Positions 43,664-53,121 of a stretch of 64,000 nucleotides of DNA are shown here, piece by piece (position 1 is the stretch's first letter; each line of letters opens with the position of its first letter). This DNA comes from Halarcobacter anaerophilus. GTDB taxonomy: Bacteria; Campylobacterota; Campylobacteria; Campylobacterales; Arcobacteraceae. The stretch is from the NCBI RefSeq assembly GCF_006459125.1, contig NZ_CP041070.1, positions 1,674,001 through 1,738,000 of the forward strand. The letters are read 5' to 3'. The translations under genes were made by a program, and so were the position numbers. The notes under the pieces were generated by a model, which was given only the letters and a program-made list of their open reading frames with translations, was not told the DNA's origin and did not search any database.

Positions 43664-45001
43664 GTGAATAAATTTTCACGTATAGGATTTATTTTTGCAG
43701 CTGCCGGTTCAGCTGTAGGATTAGGTAATATTTGGAAATTCCCATATATTACGGGAGAGTATGGCGGTGGTGCATTTGTACTTGTTTATCTGCTTTGTAT
43801 TGTTTTTATAGGTCTTGTTGTTTTTATCGCAGAGTCTTATTTAGGACAGGCTTCTGAAGCAAATGTATCTTCAACTTTTATAAAAATGTCAAAAACAAAA
43901 AATCCAAACTGGAAATATGCAGGATTTATGGTTTTTGCAGGTCTTTTTATTTTAGCTTTCTATTCTGTTGTTTTAGGTTGGATTTTAAATTATATTATTG
44001 TCTCTTTCGGAAATCTTCCTAACAGCGCACAAGCAGCAGGAAATAGTTTTAATACTTTAATTTCCGAAAAAATCGGTTTACAAATCTTATTGCACTCAAT
44101 TGTGGCACTTATTACGATTTTTATTGTTTTAAAAGGCGTAAAAGACGGTATTGAAAAAATAAACCTTATTCTTATGCCTCTTTTGGGAGTTATTATGTTT
44201 GGACTTTTAGCATATGCTTTAACCTTGGATAGTTTTTCAAAATCAATAGAGTTTATGTTTAGAGCTGACTGGAGCAAAATTGATGAAAATGCCCTTTTAG
44301 CAGCTTTAGGTCAGGCATTTTTTACTCTTTCACTTGGAATAGGTACAATAATGACCTACTCTGCTTCTCTTCCACAAAAGAATAATTTCGTAAAATCTTC
44401 ACTTTACGTGGCAATTGTTGATACAACCATAGCTATAGTTGCAGGATTGATTATCTTCTCTTTTCTTTTTGCAGCAGGAGCAAAAAGTTCCGCTGGACCC
44501 GGACTTGTTTTTATCTCTTTACCTGTAATTTTTGAGCAGTGGGGAACTTTGGGGAATATTATTGCAGTTGCTTTTTTCTCTGCACTTTTATTTGCAGGAA
44601 TCACTTCTGCTGTTTCTATGATAGAACCTGTTTTAATGCTCTTTATCGAAAGATTTAACATGACAAGAAAAAAAGCTGTAGCAATCTGCGGTTCAATTTT
44701 TTATATTTTTGGTATTATCGCTCTTTTATCTATGTCAAGTTCATATAAAGAATCTTTGACTTTCTTCGGTAAAAATGCCTTTGATTGGATGGATTTCTTA
44801 ACTTCTTCAATCTCAATGCCTATTGCTGCAATTATAACTTGTATATTTTTGGGATTTTTTGTTGATAAAGAAAAGATTAAAAACAAGTTTACTCAACATG
44901 TACCTGTAGCGATTTTTAATATTTGGTATGTTTTAGTTAAATATATCGTTCCTCTTGCAGTTACAATACTGCTTTTAAATAAATTAGGAATTATAAAATA
45001 G
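43664..45001 (+). CDS. Neurotransmitter:sodium symporter (NSS) family transporter
   Basis: 445 aa, about 11-12 helices. FIFAAAGSAVGLGNIWKFPYITGEYGGGAFVLVYL is the NSS TM1 sodium/substrate site; QAFFTLSLGIGTIMTYSASL is the TM6 region. GTG start with AAAGG upstream. Likely a sodium-coupled amino-acid importer like LeuT/MhsT; the substrate is unknown. Confidence 0.93.
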   Translation: MNKFSRIGFIFAAAGSAVGLGNIWKFPYITGEYGGGAFVLVYLLCIVFIGLVVFIAESYLGQASEANVSSTFIKMSKTKNPNWKYAGFMVFAGLFILAFYSVVLGWILNYIIVSFGNLPNSAQAAGNSFNTLISEKIGLQILLHSIVALITIFIVLKGVKDGIEKINLILMPLLGVIMFGLLAYALTLDSFSKSIEFMFRADWSKIDENALLAALGQAFFTLSLGIGTIMTYSASLPQKNNFVKSSLYVAIVDTTIAIVAGLIIFSFLFAAGAKSSAGPGLVFISLPVIFEQWGTLGNIIAVAFFSALLFAGITSAVSMIEPVLMLFIERFNMTRKKAVAICGSIFYIFGIIALLSMSSSYKESLTFFGKNAFDWMDFLTSSISMPIAAIITCIFLGFFVDKEKIKNKFTQHVPVAIFNIWYVLVKYIVPLAVTILLLNKLGIIK

Positions 45002-45028
45002 GAAGAAGTAGGTTATCCTACTTTCTTC
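45002..45028. terminator. Terminator between NSS transporter and helicase genes
   Basis: AGTAGG/CCTACT core stem with A/G-rich and T/C-rich flanks extending it (one bulge), loop TTAT, between convergent genes; includes the helicase stop. Confidence 0.5.
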
Positions 45029-46292
45029 TAAAACTTCTATTGACATCTCTTTTTGTTGTTTTTTTAGATTTTGCAGGCTCTTTTTTTACGGGAGTTTTTC
45101 TACTTTTTTTCTCACTTAATTTCTTCTTAGTTTGAACTTTTTGTCTTGGTTGTCTATCTCTTAAAGGAAAACTTTCATGAACTTCTCTTTTTACATTAAG
45201 TTTTAAGTCTCTTTCTATTTTTGTAAAACGATTATAATCTTCTGTCGTAAGAATAGTAATTACTTCGCCTCTATTCCCTGCTCTTCCCGTTCTTCCTACC
45301 CTATGGGTAAAATCATCGGTTGATTCAGGCAAAGTATAGTTTATTACCAAAGGCAATTTTTCTATATCAAGCCCTCTTGCGGCTATATCTGTTGCGATTA
45401 AAACTTGAATTTTTTTATTTCTAAAATCTTTTATAGCCTGTACTCTTTGTTTATACTCAATTTCACCGTGAATTGCAGCAGCTTTTACTCCGTGAGTATT
45501 AAAGTGTTCAATCGCTGCATCAGCTGCATCTTTTTTATTTACAAAAAGAAGTATTTGCTTATAATTTGAATCTTTAATAAGTTTTGTTACAAGCTCTTTT
45601 TTCTTCTTTTTATCTATTTTGTATGCTTTGTGATTTATTAAATCAACTCTATCTCTTCTATCATGTACTTGAACAGATACAGGCTCTTGTAAAAACTCTT
45701 TTGCAAGTTTTTTAATATTTTGTGAAATAGTTGCAGAACACATGATAATCTGTCTTTTAGGCGAACATAAAGAAAAAATCTCTTCTATCTCTTCTAAAAA
45801 GCCCATTTCAAGCATAGTATCTGCCTCATCTAAAACAATAAAATTAACAGAAGAGAGATCTAAAATTTCATCTTTTGACAAATCTAAAAGCCTTCCGGCA
45901 GTTGCCACTACAATATCAATTCCACTTCCTATTACTTTAGTCTGTTTTGTTCTACTTGTTCCTCCCATAACTTTCGTATGTTTTACTTTTAAAAACTCTC
46001 CAAAATCTGCCAAAGTTTTAGATACTTGTTCTACCAATTCTCTAGTAGGAACGATTATCAAACCTCTTAAAACTCTGTTTTCGTAGTTTAAATTAGAGTT
46101 TATTTTATTTAACATCGGTAATACATAAGAGGCTGTTTTTCCTGTACCTGATTTTGATGCAGCTATTACGTCAATTCCTTTGTTTAAAAGAGGAATAACC
46201 TTTTTTTGGATCTTTGTAGGAGTCTCATACCCTTGTTTTGTAATTGCTTTTATTAAAGCTTCATTTAGATTTAATTCACTAAATTTATTTAT
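45018..46292 (-). CDS. DEAD-box RNA helicase with a non-canonical AUA start
   Basis: 424 aa if read from the ATA at 46292-46290. The frame contains the Q-motif region GYETPTKIQKKVIP, motif I ASKSGTGKTAS, motif Ia PTRELVEQ, motif II VLDEADTML, motif III SATIS and motif VI HRVGRTGRAG, then a basic tail. No ATG, GTG or TTG occurs in frame until 46115, past motif I; an in-frame TAA lies at 46298-46296, leaving only ATT 46295 or ATA 46292. AAAGGA is six bases before the ATA. A start at 46115 would give a helicase without Walker A. Confidence 0.8.
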   Translation of the reverse strand: MNKFSELNLNEALIKAITKQGYETPTKIQKKVIPLLNKGIDVIAASKSGTGKTASYVLPMLNKINSNLNYENRVLRGLIIVPTRELVEQVSKTLADFGEFLKVKHTKVMGGTSRTKQTKVIGSGIDIVVATAGRLLDLSKDEILDLSSVNFIVLDEADTMLEMGFLEEIEEIFSLCSPKRQIIMCSATISQNIKKLAKEFLQEPVSVQVHDRRDRVDLINHKAYKIDKKKKKELVTKLIKDSNYKQILLFVNKKDAADAAIEHFNTHGVKAAAIHGEIEYKQRVQAIKDFRNKKIQVLIATDIAARGLDIEKLPLVINYTLPESTDDFTHRVGRTGRAGNRGEVITILTTEDYNRFTKIERDLKLNVKREVHESFPLRDRQPRQKVQTKKKLSEKKSRKTPVKKEPAKSKKTTKRDVNRSFRRK

Positions 46293-46302
46293 AATTTATC
46301 CT

Positions 46303-46629
46303 TTAAAATATACTAGACACAATTTCATCATCTAAATAACTGTCGATTCTTGCTACAAGTCTTTCAAATGAAACATTACCTTTTTTATTGAAAAGAACAA
46401 TCTCTTCTCCAAAATCATTTTTAATAAAATGTTCTTCTTTAACAACTTTTTTATAAAGCTCTTTTATCTCTTTGGCAGAATCCAGATCATTATACAAAAA
46501 CCAGTTTGCAGTCGTATCCTCAACTCTAATTAAACCATAAGTTTTTTCTTCATCCACATAATCTTGAATCGTACCGTTTTCAAAAACAGCACCGACAACC
46601 AAATCATCTTCATTTAAAATCATTTCCAT
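46303..46629 (-). CDS. Hypothetical protein upstream of the DEAD-box helicase
   Basis: 108 aa, acidic, no signal peptide. MEMILNEDDLVVGAVFENG and a C-terminal RLVARIDSYLDDEIVSS. GAAGG is 10 bases before the ATG; a TTG two codons earlier is possible. Its stop overlaps the ribosome-binding site of the helicase, so the genes are coupled. No family recognised. Confidence 0.65.
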   Translation of the reverse strand: MEMILNEDDLVVGAVFENGTIQDYVDEEKTYGLIRVEDTTANWFLYNDLDSAKEIKELYKKVVKEEHFIKNDFGEEIVLFNKKGNVSFERLVARIDSYLDDEIVSSIF

Positions 46630-46779
46630 ATACAATTTACCTTCAAGCTTTAATAAGATGGAAATAATAGCAAGATTTTGATTAAACCTAAAGATTCACA
46701 AATTAAAAAGAAATATTAAATAATTTATATTTATATTTTGTAAAGTTTTTAAATGATACTATTTTTCAAAGGATTTTTT

Positions 46780-47325
46780 ATGAATATATTACTAAATGAC
46801 AATTTACCTTTAAATTCAGATTTAAACTCAAAAACACAAAACTCTTCCCCCAAATCAGATGAAAAATCTTTTGAAACTATATTAGAAGAGACGCAAGAAG
46901 AAAAAAAAGATATAAAAACACAAAGAGAAGAGAGAAAAAAGTTAATAGAAGAACTTCTAAAACAAGTGAGAATTTCGGTTAATACAGGATTAACACCCCA
47001 AGAGCTTGAAGAGATAAATAAATTAATGGAAAAAATTCAAGAAGCTATAGAAAAATCTTCAAAGGATGCAAACTACAAAAGTGTAGTAGAAGATCTATTA
47101 TCTCAACTTAAAGATTTGCTAAACAATTTTTCGGAAAGACTTACGGGGAAATATTTAGAAGGAACAGATAATAACAATAAAGGAAACAGCTTAAAAGAAA
47201 TCAACCAAACCTTTGAAAAACTAACACAAGATGATAGTAGTTCAAAAGAGAATTATATTAAATATTTTTCTAGTAATAATAACTCAAAAATAGAGCTAGA
47301 AGAGGAATTGAAAAAGTTTCAGTAA
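46780..47325 (+). CDS. Hypothetical hydrophilic coiled-coil protein
   Basis: 181 aa. Asn/Ser-rich start, then a K/E-rich coiled coil (about 45-110, EKKDIKTQREERKKLIEELL) and LEEINKLMEKIQEAIEK. AAAGGA precedes ATG 46780 by six bases; an earlier in-frame ATG is poorly placed. No signal peptide. Unknown; low-complexity and helical, possibly flagellar or structural. Confidence 0.6.
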   Translation: MNILLNDNLPLNSDLNSKTQNSSPKSDEKSFETILEETQEEKKDIKTQREERKKLIEELLKQVRISVNTGLTPQELEEINKLMEKIQEAIEKSSKDANYKSVVEDLLSQLKDLLNNFSERLTGKYLEGTDNNNKGNSLKEINQTFEKLTQDDSSSKENYIKYFSSNNNSKIELEEELKKFQ

Positions 47326-47370
47326 ATGTAGATTAACCGATTACTTAATATTTTATGTTAAAATAATTTT

Positions 47371-48528
47371 ATGAATAAAAAAATAGTAACTTTTTTACTC
47401 CTTATATTTTTTACAGGCTGTAGTGTCAATGATGTTTATACCCTAACAAGAGCGGCAATAAGCAAAGACCCCTCTTCTGCCTTTGAATCCCTTGCCAGAA
47501 CAAAAGCAGTCAATTATGTAAGCAATCCTACAAAACTCTCAAAAGATATTAAATCTTTATCTTCCCTTATTGAAAAAATAACAAATAGTTGGGGAGAAGA
47601 TAATATAAAAATACCCAAAAAGAAAGAGTATGTAAAATATATGCAAAACTATAAAAGCAGAGCCTTAATAGATTTTGACAAAGGAATTGTAACAGTAGAA
47701 ACAATAGATGAAAAAAGCTCTAAAAATAGTCTTAAAAATGCAATAGTAACGACACTTTTACTTCCCGATGACCCAAGAGCTATTGATCTTTTTGGATCAA
47801 ATAAGGTCAAATTAGGAGGAACACCCTATCTTTTAGGTGAAGTAAAAGATGATCAAAATAAAAATATAAGATATCAATGGAGAGCAAACAGATATGCTGA
47901 TATTCTTCTAAAAAACAGTTTCAAACAAAAAAGTTTAAAAACTGCATCTAAAAATATTACAGTATCTTACGTAACTATTCCTATGGTTAAAGATCATGCC
48001 TCAATAAGAGTTGCAAAATTTAAACCTATAGTCAAAGAGTATGCAAAAAGATATAATCTAAGTGAAAATTTAATTTATGCAATAATAAAAACGGAGAGTA
48101 ACTTCAATCAATTTGCAGTAAGCAACGCAGGAGCCTACGGACTTATGCAGATTGTTCCAAGCAGCGCGGGGAAAGATGCTTATAAATATGTAAAAGGAAA
48201 AAGTGTAAAACCTTCCTCTTCTTATCTTTTTAATGCAAAAAACAATATAGAACTAGGAAGTGCTTATATAAAAATGCTCCAAACCCAATATTTAAAAGGG
48301 ATTAAAAACAGTGTTTCTAAAGAGTATTGCGTAATTAGTGCTTATAATACGGGAAGCGGAAATGTATTAAAAACTTTTTCAAAAAGCAGAAACCGGGCAA
48401 CAACAATTATTAATCAAAAAACACCTATTGAAGTCTATAATACACTTAGAACAAAACTGCCTTATGACGAGACTAGAAGATATTTAAAAAAAGTTGTTGA
48501 TTATAAAAAAGAGTTCATAAACATATAA
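47371..48528 (+). CDS. mltC: Membrane-bound lytic murein transglycosylase (MltC-like)
   Basis: 385 aa lipoprotein, lipobox FFTGC (C17). N-terminal DUF3393-like domain, then an SLT domain: YAIIKTESNFNQFAVSNAGAYGLMQIVP (catalytic Glu in KTES) and CVISAYNTGSGNV. Cleaves peptidoglycan at the outer-membrane face. The 3' end overlaps comEC by 28 nt in antisense. Confidence 0.9.
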   Translation: MNKKIVTFLLLIFFTGCSVNDVYTLTRAAISKDPSSAFESLARTKAVNYVSNPTKLSKDIKSLSSLIEKITNSWGEDNIKIPKKKEYVKYMQNYKSRALIDFDKGIVTVETIDEKSSKNSLKNAIVTTLLLPDDPRAIDLFGSNKVKLGGTPYLLGEVKDDQNKNIRYQWRANRYADILLKNSFKQKSLKTASKNITVSYVTIPMVKDHASIRVAKFKPIVKEYAKRYNLSENLIYAIIKTESNFNQFAVSNAGAYGLMQIVPSSAGKDAYKYVKGKSVKPSSSYLFNAKNNIELGSAYIKMLQTQYLKGIKNSVSKEYCVISAYNTGSGNVLKTFSKSRNRATTIINQKTPIEVYNTLRTKLPYDETRRYLKKVVDYKKEFINI

Positions 48529-49751
48529 AGATTAAAAAAAATCAAAAGCAGATTTAATCCTAAAAAAGCTCTTTTACTGTAAACACTTAAAAAAGAGAAT
48601 ATTATATAAAAAATAAAAAAGATATTCGGTGTTTTTACTTCAAAAACTTCTATTTCGTAATTTATAAAAGAGATTAAATATTCATCCCAAAAAGTTCCCA
48701 AACCTATAAAATGCAAAAAGAGTTCAATAGGATAAAAAAAAGTAAAAAATATAGTCAAAAAAGGAGATAAAAGCTGTTCATAAGCAGTATTTGGGAAAAA
48801 GAAATGAACAATGGGATTAAATACAAAAAAGATCCAAAAGTTAAAAAAAATAAAAGAAAAGATTTTAGGCTGATTTTTAAAATAGTGTATATATAAAAAG
48901 ATATAAAAAACTCCGCAAATAGAGAACCATAAAGAGATAGAAAAAAGATATTTAGGAAAAAGTGAGAGAATCAAAATAAGAGTCAAAAACAGAGTTCCAA
49001 AGGAAAAAATTTTTATATTTGAACGAAGAAAAAGAGTTCCTAAAAAAAACATTATAAAACTTCTTAAAACAGAAGCAACTAGATTTGTCAATAAAAGATA
49101 TAAAAACAGAGTTAAAAGAGTAAATATAAGAATATCCGCTTTTCTGTTTCTATAAGGGAAATACCTTTTTTGAAAAAATGAGTAAGGATAATAAAGCAAT
49201 ACATAAACCAAACTGGCAAGTATAGATAGATGAAAGCCTGAAATAGCAATTAGATGGCTGATTGAAAAATTCGTATAAATATCCCTATACTCTTTTGAAA
49301 TAGGAATTGCCAAAAAAAGTGCAGAAAAAAGCTGTTTTATTTCTATATTTTTATGCTGTGATTTAATTTTTTCATTAAGCATTTTTTTTAAACTTTTGTT
49401 CTCTTGCTCTTTTTCATAATAGATTGATTTGGCATAAAACCCTTTTAAATAAGAATAAAAATTTACACCTGTAGTAAGAAACCCCAAAGTTATAAAATCA
49501 AGTTTTTGAAGAGTTCTGTTTTTTTCGATTGAAGTAAAAAAGGTTAGATCTTCATTTTGAAGTTTCAAAACGTAAAAATCCTCTTTTTTATAGATATTAA
49601 TAATTTGAAATTTACTTTGAAAAAGCTCTTCTTCTTTCAAATCTTTATACTTAAAATACTCATGAAAAAAGTTAAAAAAAGCTATAAAAGCTAAGATAGA
49701 AAAAAGTAGGAAAAAATCTTTTTTTGAGGAGATAAACTGTAAACTATTCAT
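48501..49751 (-). CDS. comEC: ComEC/Rec2-family DNA-uptake channel (short form)
   Basis: 416 aa, with about ten hydrophobic segments; NFSISHLIAISGFHLSILASLVYVLL is the competence-domain core. It lacks the C-terminal metallo-beta-lactamase domain of long ComEC, as is usual in Campylobacterota. It would translocate single-stranded DNA across the inner membrane. No other com genes nearby. Confidence 0.87.
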   Translation of the reverse strand: MNSLQFISSKKDFFLLFSILAFIAFFNFFHEYFKYKDLKEEELFQSKFQIINIYKKEDFYVLKLQNEDLTFFTSIEKNRTLQKLDFITLGFLTTGVNFYSYLKGFYAKSIYYEKEQENKSLKKMLNEKIKSQHKNIEIKQLFSALFLAIPISKEYRDIYTNFSISHLIAISGFHLSILASLVYVLLYYPYSFFQKRYFPYRNRKADILIFTLLTLFLYLLLTNLVASVLRSFIMFFLGTLFLRSNIKIFSFGTLFLTLILILSLFPKYLFSISLWFSICGVFYIFLYIHYFKNQPKIFSFIFFNFWIFFVFNPIVHFFFPNTAYEQLLSPFLTIFFTFFYPIELFLHFIGLGTFWDEYLISFINYEIEVFEVKTPNIFFIFYIIFSFLSVYSKRAFLGLNLLLIFFNLYMFMNSFL

Positions 49752-49786
49752 AAAAATAGTTTACAGTAATATAACTATAAAAATTA

Positions 49787-51880
49787 TTAGTTAACTCTTT
49801 TCCAAATACTCATTTGAGATAAAGAGTGTTGAAATTTTCTGTTAGTCTCTTTTATTACAAAAGGTACATCTATTGTATTTAAAAGTTCAAACCTGTCTTT
49901 TAAATTCTCTTTTAAAGTATCTAAAGTCTTAACCTCTTTATTATCTTTTAAAAATCCTCCAAGCCAGTTTTGTTTTGGAGTATACTCTTCAAGCCAAGTG
50001 TAAGGACTCAGAAGTACAAGAAGTCCATCTTTGTTTACTCTGTTTGGTATATCGTCAAGGAACTTTTGAGGATAATATAATCTATCAATCAAGTTTGAAC
50101 AAAATATCAAATCATAACCTACATATAAATCTTTTAAATTGCAGGCATCACCTTGCATAAAAGTTACTCTCTCTTTTATTTCATCTAAAGCAAAATCTTT
50201 TAAAGAGACTGTTTTTTCATCAAAAAGATCACCTTCAGTTGTAACTTTAAAAGTTAAAGAGTCATATTTTTTTAGTTTCACTCCGACATTTATGAAGTTT
50301 GCACTAAAATCGATTCCTAATACCTCATCAAAGTGTTTTGCCAACTCAAAAGAACTTCTTCCGACTGAACATCCCAAATCCAAAGCTTTACTTCTTTTAA
50401 TATCTTTTAGATAAGGAGTTAAAACTTCAACTGAATTTTTAGGAAAATTTTTCACCCCGTAATACTCATCTCCGTAATGAAATTCGCAATATTGAGATAT
50501 TTGTTCATCTGTTTCATATACATTATCGTTTAGTTTTGTTCTATAATCATTGTTTGAACAAACATATCTGAATCCAGCATGTTGAAAAAAGTGTTTTCTA
50601 AAAGCGTATCTGGCACTTCTTAAAATCTCATTTCCCAAAGAGATAAAAGAGCCACCTTTCATAAGTGCATGTCTGTCATCAAAAGTAGGAGTAGTAAAAT
50701 CATCATAGGCAGGATGAGTTTTAAAGCCGTCAAAAGGATATGTAGGAGTTATACTCCACTGCCAGACATTTCCCACTACATCATAAAAATCATCCATTTT
50801 ATACTTATCAACAGGCGTTTGGTTAAAATATTTAAGCCCTATATTCGCCTCTTTTTCTTGAGCCTTTACAAAATCGTTTAATCTATAATACTCATCTTCA
50901 CTTGGAAGTCTTACTTCAAATCCCAACTTCTCACTTTTGTATTTACAAAAAGCCTCTGCTTCATAAACATTTATATCTACAGGATAATTCAAAGGAAGAG
51001 GAACTACTCTATTTATCTCTCTTAAATAATATTTTCCATCTTTTTTAATCCAAAATGTAGGATATTTTGCTTGAGTAAAATCAAGCCATTTAAGTCCGTC
51101 TTTACTAAAATAGTGAAGTTTTGAGTATCCGCCCTCTTTTACAAATTCCAAAAATTCACCGTTTGATACAAGATATTTACTGGCTTTAAAATCTTTTATA
51201 GTAGCTTTGTGAAAAGCAAATTCATTATCCCAACCGTAAAAAACAGGATTTTCATAATTCTTTTCTAAGACTACTGTTCCTGCTTTTACTTCAAGAAGTT
51301 CATTTTTAGGATACTCTTCGCTAAATTCATTACAATATTCAAAAAGTTCTTCTTCTTTTAAATATTTAATATCAAGTTCTCTTAAAAGTACGGAAGAAGT
51401 CTCTATATGGATATTTTCATGCTCTATTCCCATTAAAATAATCCACATAGGGCTCTCCCAGTTTATAGGCATGGTAAACTCTATATTATCAATCAAATCC
51501 AAAATCAGTTCTTTTACTTCATCTCTATATGCTTTTGTCTCTTCGTAAGTTGGCCAAGAGTAGTTTTCTTTATTTAAATCATCCCAGCTCATCTCATCTA
51601 CACCTATGGCAAAAATAGATTCAAAATTTTTGTTTACTCTTTTACTTACTATATTGGAAACATTTAATTTATTCATAAAAAAAGTTGCCGTATGTCCATA
51701 ATAAAAAATCAATGGATGTCTCAGTCTGTTAGGTTGTTTATATAAGTAATCTTTGTTTTTTAATAAATCAAAAAGTTTTTCGTCTAATTCATAAGTTTGT
51801 AAAAAATACTCTTTTATTTCTGCTCTTTTTTCTTCTATCGTACCGACACTCAAGTTTATAGTATTTTTAATGTAATTCAT
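49787..51880 (-). CDS. ovoA: 5-histidylcysteine sulfoxide synthase / mercaptohistidine methyltransferase (OvoA)
   Basis: 697 aa, the full fused enzyme. N-terminal DinB-like domain with GIEHENIHIETS (HX3HXE iron ligands) and an earlier YGHTATFF histidine; central FGE-sulfatase domain (FYDVVGNVWQWS, LMKGGSFISLGNEILRSARYA); C-terminal SAM methyltransferase (LDLGCSVGRSSFELA). It makes the ovothiol precursor from histidine and cysteine. ATG 51880 has GAGG five bases upstream; a GTG two codons earlier is less likely. Follows an ADP-ribosylglycohydrolase-like gene by 48 nt. Confidence 0.93.
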   Translation of the reverse strand: MNYIKNTINLSVGTIEEKRAEIKEYFLQTYELDEKLFDLLKNKDYLYKQPNRLRHPLIFYYGHTATFFMNKLNVSNIVSKRVNKNFESIFAIGVDEMSWDDLNKENYSWPTYEETKAYRDEVKELILDLIDNIEFTMPINWESPMWIILMGIEHENIHIETSSVLLRELDIKYLKEEELFEYCNEFSEEYPKNELLEVKAGTVVLEKNYENPVFYGWDNEFAFHKATIKDFKASKYLVSNGEFLEFVKEGGYSKLHYFSKDGLKWLDFTQAKYPTFWIKKDGKYYLREINRVVPLPLNYPVDINVYEAEAFCKYKSEKLGFEVRLPSEDEYYRLNDFVKAQEKEANIGLKYFNQTPVDKYKMDDFYDVVGNVWQWSITPTYPFDGFKTHPAYDDFTTPTFDDRHALMKGGSFISLGNEILRSARYAFRKHFFQHAGFRYVCSNNDYRTKLNDNVYETDEQISQYCEFHYGDEYYGVKNFPKNSVEVLTPYLKDIKRSKALDLGCSVGRSSFELAKHFDEVLGIDFSANFINVGVKLKKYDSLTFKVTTEGDLFDEKTVSLKDFALDEIKERVTFMQGDACNLKDLYVGYDLIFCSNLIDRLYYPQKFLDDIPNRVNKDGLLVLLSPYTWLEEYTPKQNWLGGFLKDNKEVKTLDTLKENLKDRFELLNTIDVPFVIKETNRKFQHSLSQMSIWKRVN

Positions 51881-51928
51881 TGTCACCTCAATTTATTCTG
51901 CTTTTTATACTATTCATAAAATTTAATT

Positions 51929-52996
51929 CTATTCTATAATATCTGAAAGTTTTTTAGTTAAATCTAAAATCTCGTCTTTTTCATTTAATCCCTCAATAAA
52001 TCTTTCGGGAATATTTTTTAACCCCACTTGTGCCCCAACTAAAGCCCCTGTTAAAATCGATCTTGCCTGATTTTGTCCGCCGCCGTTAAGAGCTTGTAAA
52101 ATTGCACTTTCAAAATCATTATCAAATCTGGCTGCTAGATAATAACTTGCAGGAAGAATATGATAAATAGCACACGGCATACCGTATACTAATGAGACTT
52201 TCCATGCAGGCTCTATTTTTATATCTTTGTCTTTTGCTGCTTGTGCCATATATGATGGGGATAACAGAGCATCGGGAGAAGCAAAAAGTCCAATATTTGA
52301 AGGATCTTTTGCTCCTGGTTTGGGAGGTTTAAAGTTATCGGAAGTTACTGCATGAAAAGGCAGTTTTCCTTCTTTTACAAGTTTCATCAGTTTTATTGAG
52401 ATATCTTTATCTAATTTTTCTCCTTGTATTAATTGAGCTAATACAGCACCGTATGCAACACTCATTGAACCTACTATATCATCAACTTGGGTTAAAAAAG
52501 TATTATGAGATATTGTTTGTGCCAATTTTTTAGGACTTTTTGCATATTTAACTGCCAAAGCAAGAGTTCTCTCTATAGCTTCCGTAGTATCTGCCCTGCT
52601 TCCTACTTCATCCCATGAAAGTTTTTGTTCTACTCTTTGTCTATATACTTCTCTTATTGATTGTGAAGTATAACCTCCCGGACCGTGAGTAGGAATACCG
52701 TCAATCTTCGTAAACAGCTCTTCATCAAGTTTTTTACAAAAATCTTCTTGATTATAACCTCTGTTTTCAATAAGTGATTTTATCATCAGCTTTAAAATAT
52801 ATCCTGCTTGGGATTGGTTCCCTGCTTTTTCAAACTCGTGGTATCTTCCTTTTTTAGGATTTGTATAGGTTGTTATAAACTCACCGTAATCTTTATGTTG
52901 TTCATCCAAATCATAATACCAATGAGGTCCTAATGCTATTGCATCTCCTATAAAAGCACCTACAATCGCGCCTTGGGCTCTATCTTTTATATCCAT
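51929..52996 (-). CDS. ADP-ribosylglycohydrolase family protein
   Basis: 355 aa. RAQGAIVGAFIGDAIALGPHWYYD is the family N-terminus with the first metal-binding region. The C-terminal GGDTDT-type motif of active enzymes is replaced by NGGGQNQARSILTGAL, so the metal site differs and another glycohydrolase-like reaction may be catalysed. It is first in the operon with ovoA, under a double-palindrome operator. The link to ovothiol metabolism is contextual. Confidence 0.8.
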   Translation of the reverse strand: MDIKDRAQGAIVGAFIGDAIALGPHWYYDLDEQHKDYGEFITTYTNPKKGRYHEFEKAGNQSQAGYILKLMIKSLIENRGYNQEDFCKKLDEELFTKIDGIPTHGPGGYTSQSIREVYRQRVEQKLSWDEVGSRADTTEAIERTLALAVKYAKSPKKLAQTISHNTFLTQVDDIVGSMSVAYGAVLAQLIQGEKLDKDISIKLMKLVKEGKLPFHAVTSDNFKPPKPGAKDPSNIGLFASPDALLSPSYMAQAAKDKDIKIEPAWKVSLVYGMPCAIYHILPASYYLAARFDNDFESAILQALNGGGQNQARSILTGALVGAQVGLKNIPERFIEGLNEKDEILDLTKKLSDIIE

Positions 52997-53012
52997 TTTA
53001 AATTCCTCTAAT

Positions 53013-53059
53013 ATTATTACTAATTAGTATGAAAAATTATACTACTAATTAGTAATAAT
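53013..53059. promoter_or_regulatory. Double palindrome operator between ovoA operon and lipoprotein gene
   Basis: 17-bp perfect inverted repeat ATTATTACTAATTAGTA (53013-53029) / TACTAATTAGTAATAAT (53043-53059). Each arm includes the self-complementary TACTAATTAGTA; centres are 25 bp apart. A minus-strand TATAAT (53041-53036) lies in the 13-base spacer, giving a start inside the left arm, and a plus-strand TATACT overlaps it. A repressor dimer pair would block both directions. TACT-N4-AGTA resembles MarR/HxlR-type sites (memory, unverified). Confidence 0.7.
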
Positions 53060-53121
53060 GTCAATAGACTTTTGTTTTTTTACAAAGAAATAGTAGAATA
53101 TTCAAAGAGTAAAGGATTTAT

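Noticed and set aside
45018-46115. DEAD-box gene as a truncated pseudogene lacking motif I
   Set aside because: The missing Q-motif and Walker A are present upstream in the same frame without stops; only the start codon is unusual.
48501-49751. ComEC as a truncated gene
   Set aside because: The short form without the beta-lactamase domain is normal for this phylum and no remnant of the missing part lies downstream.
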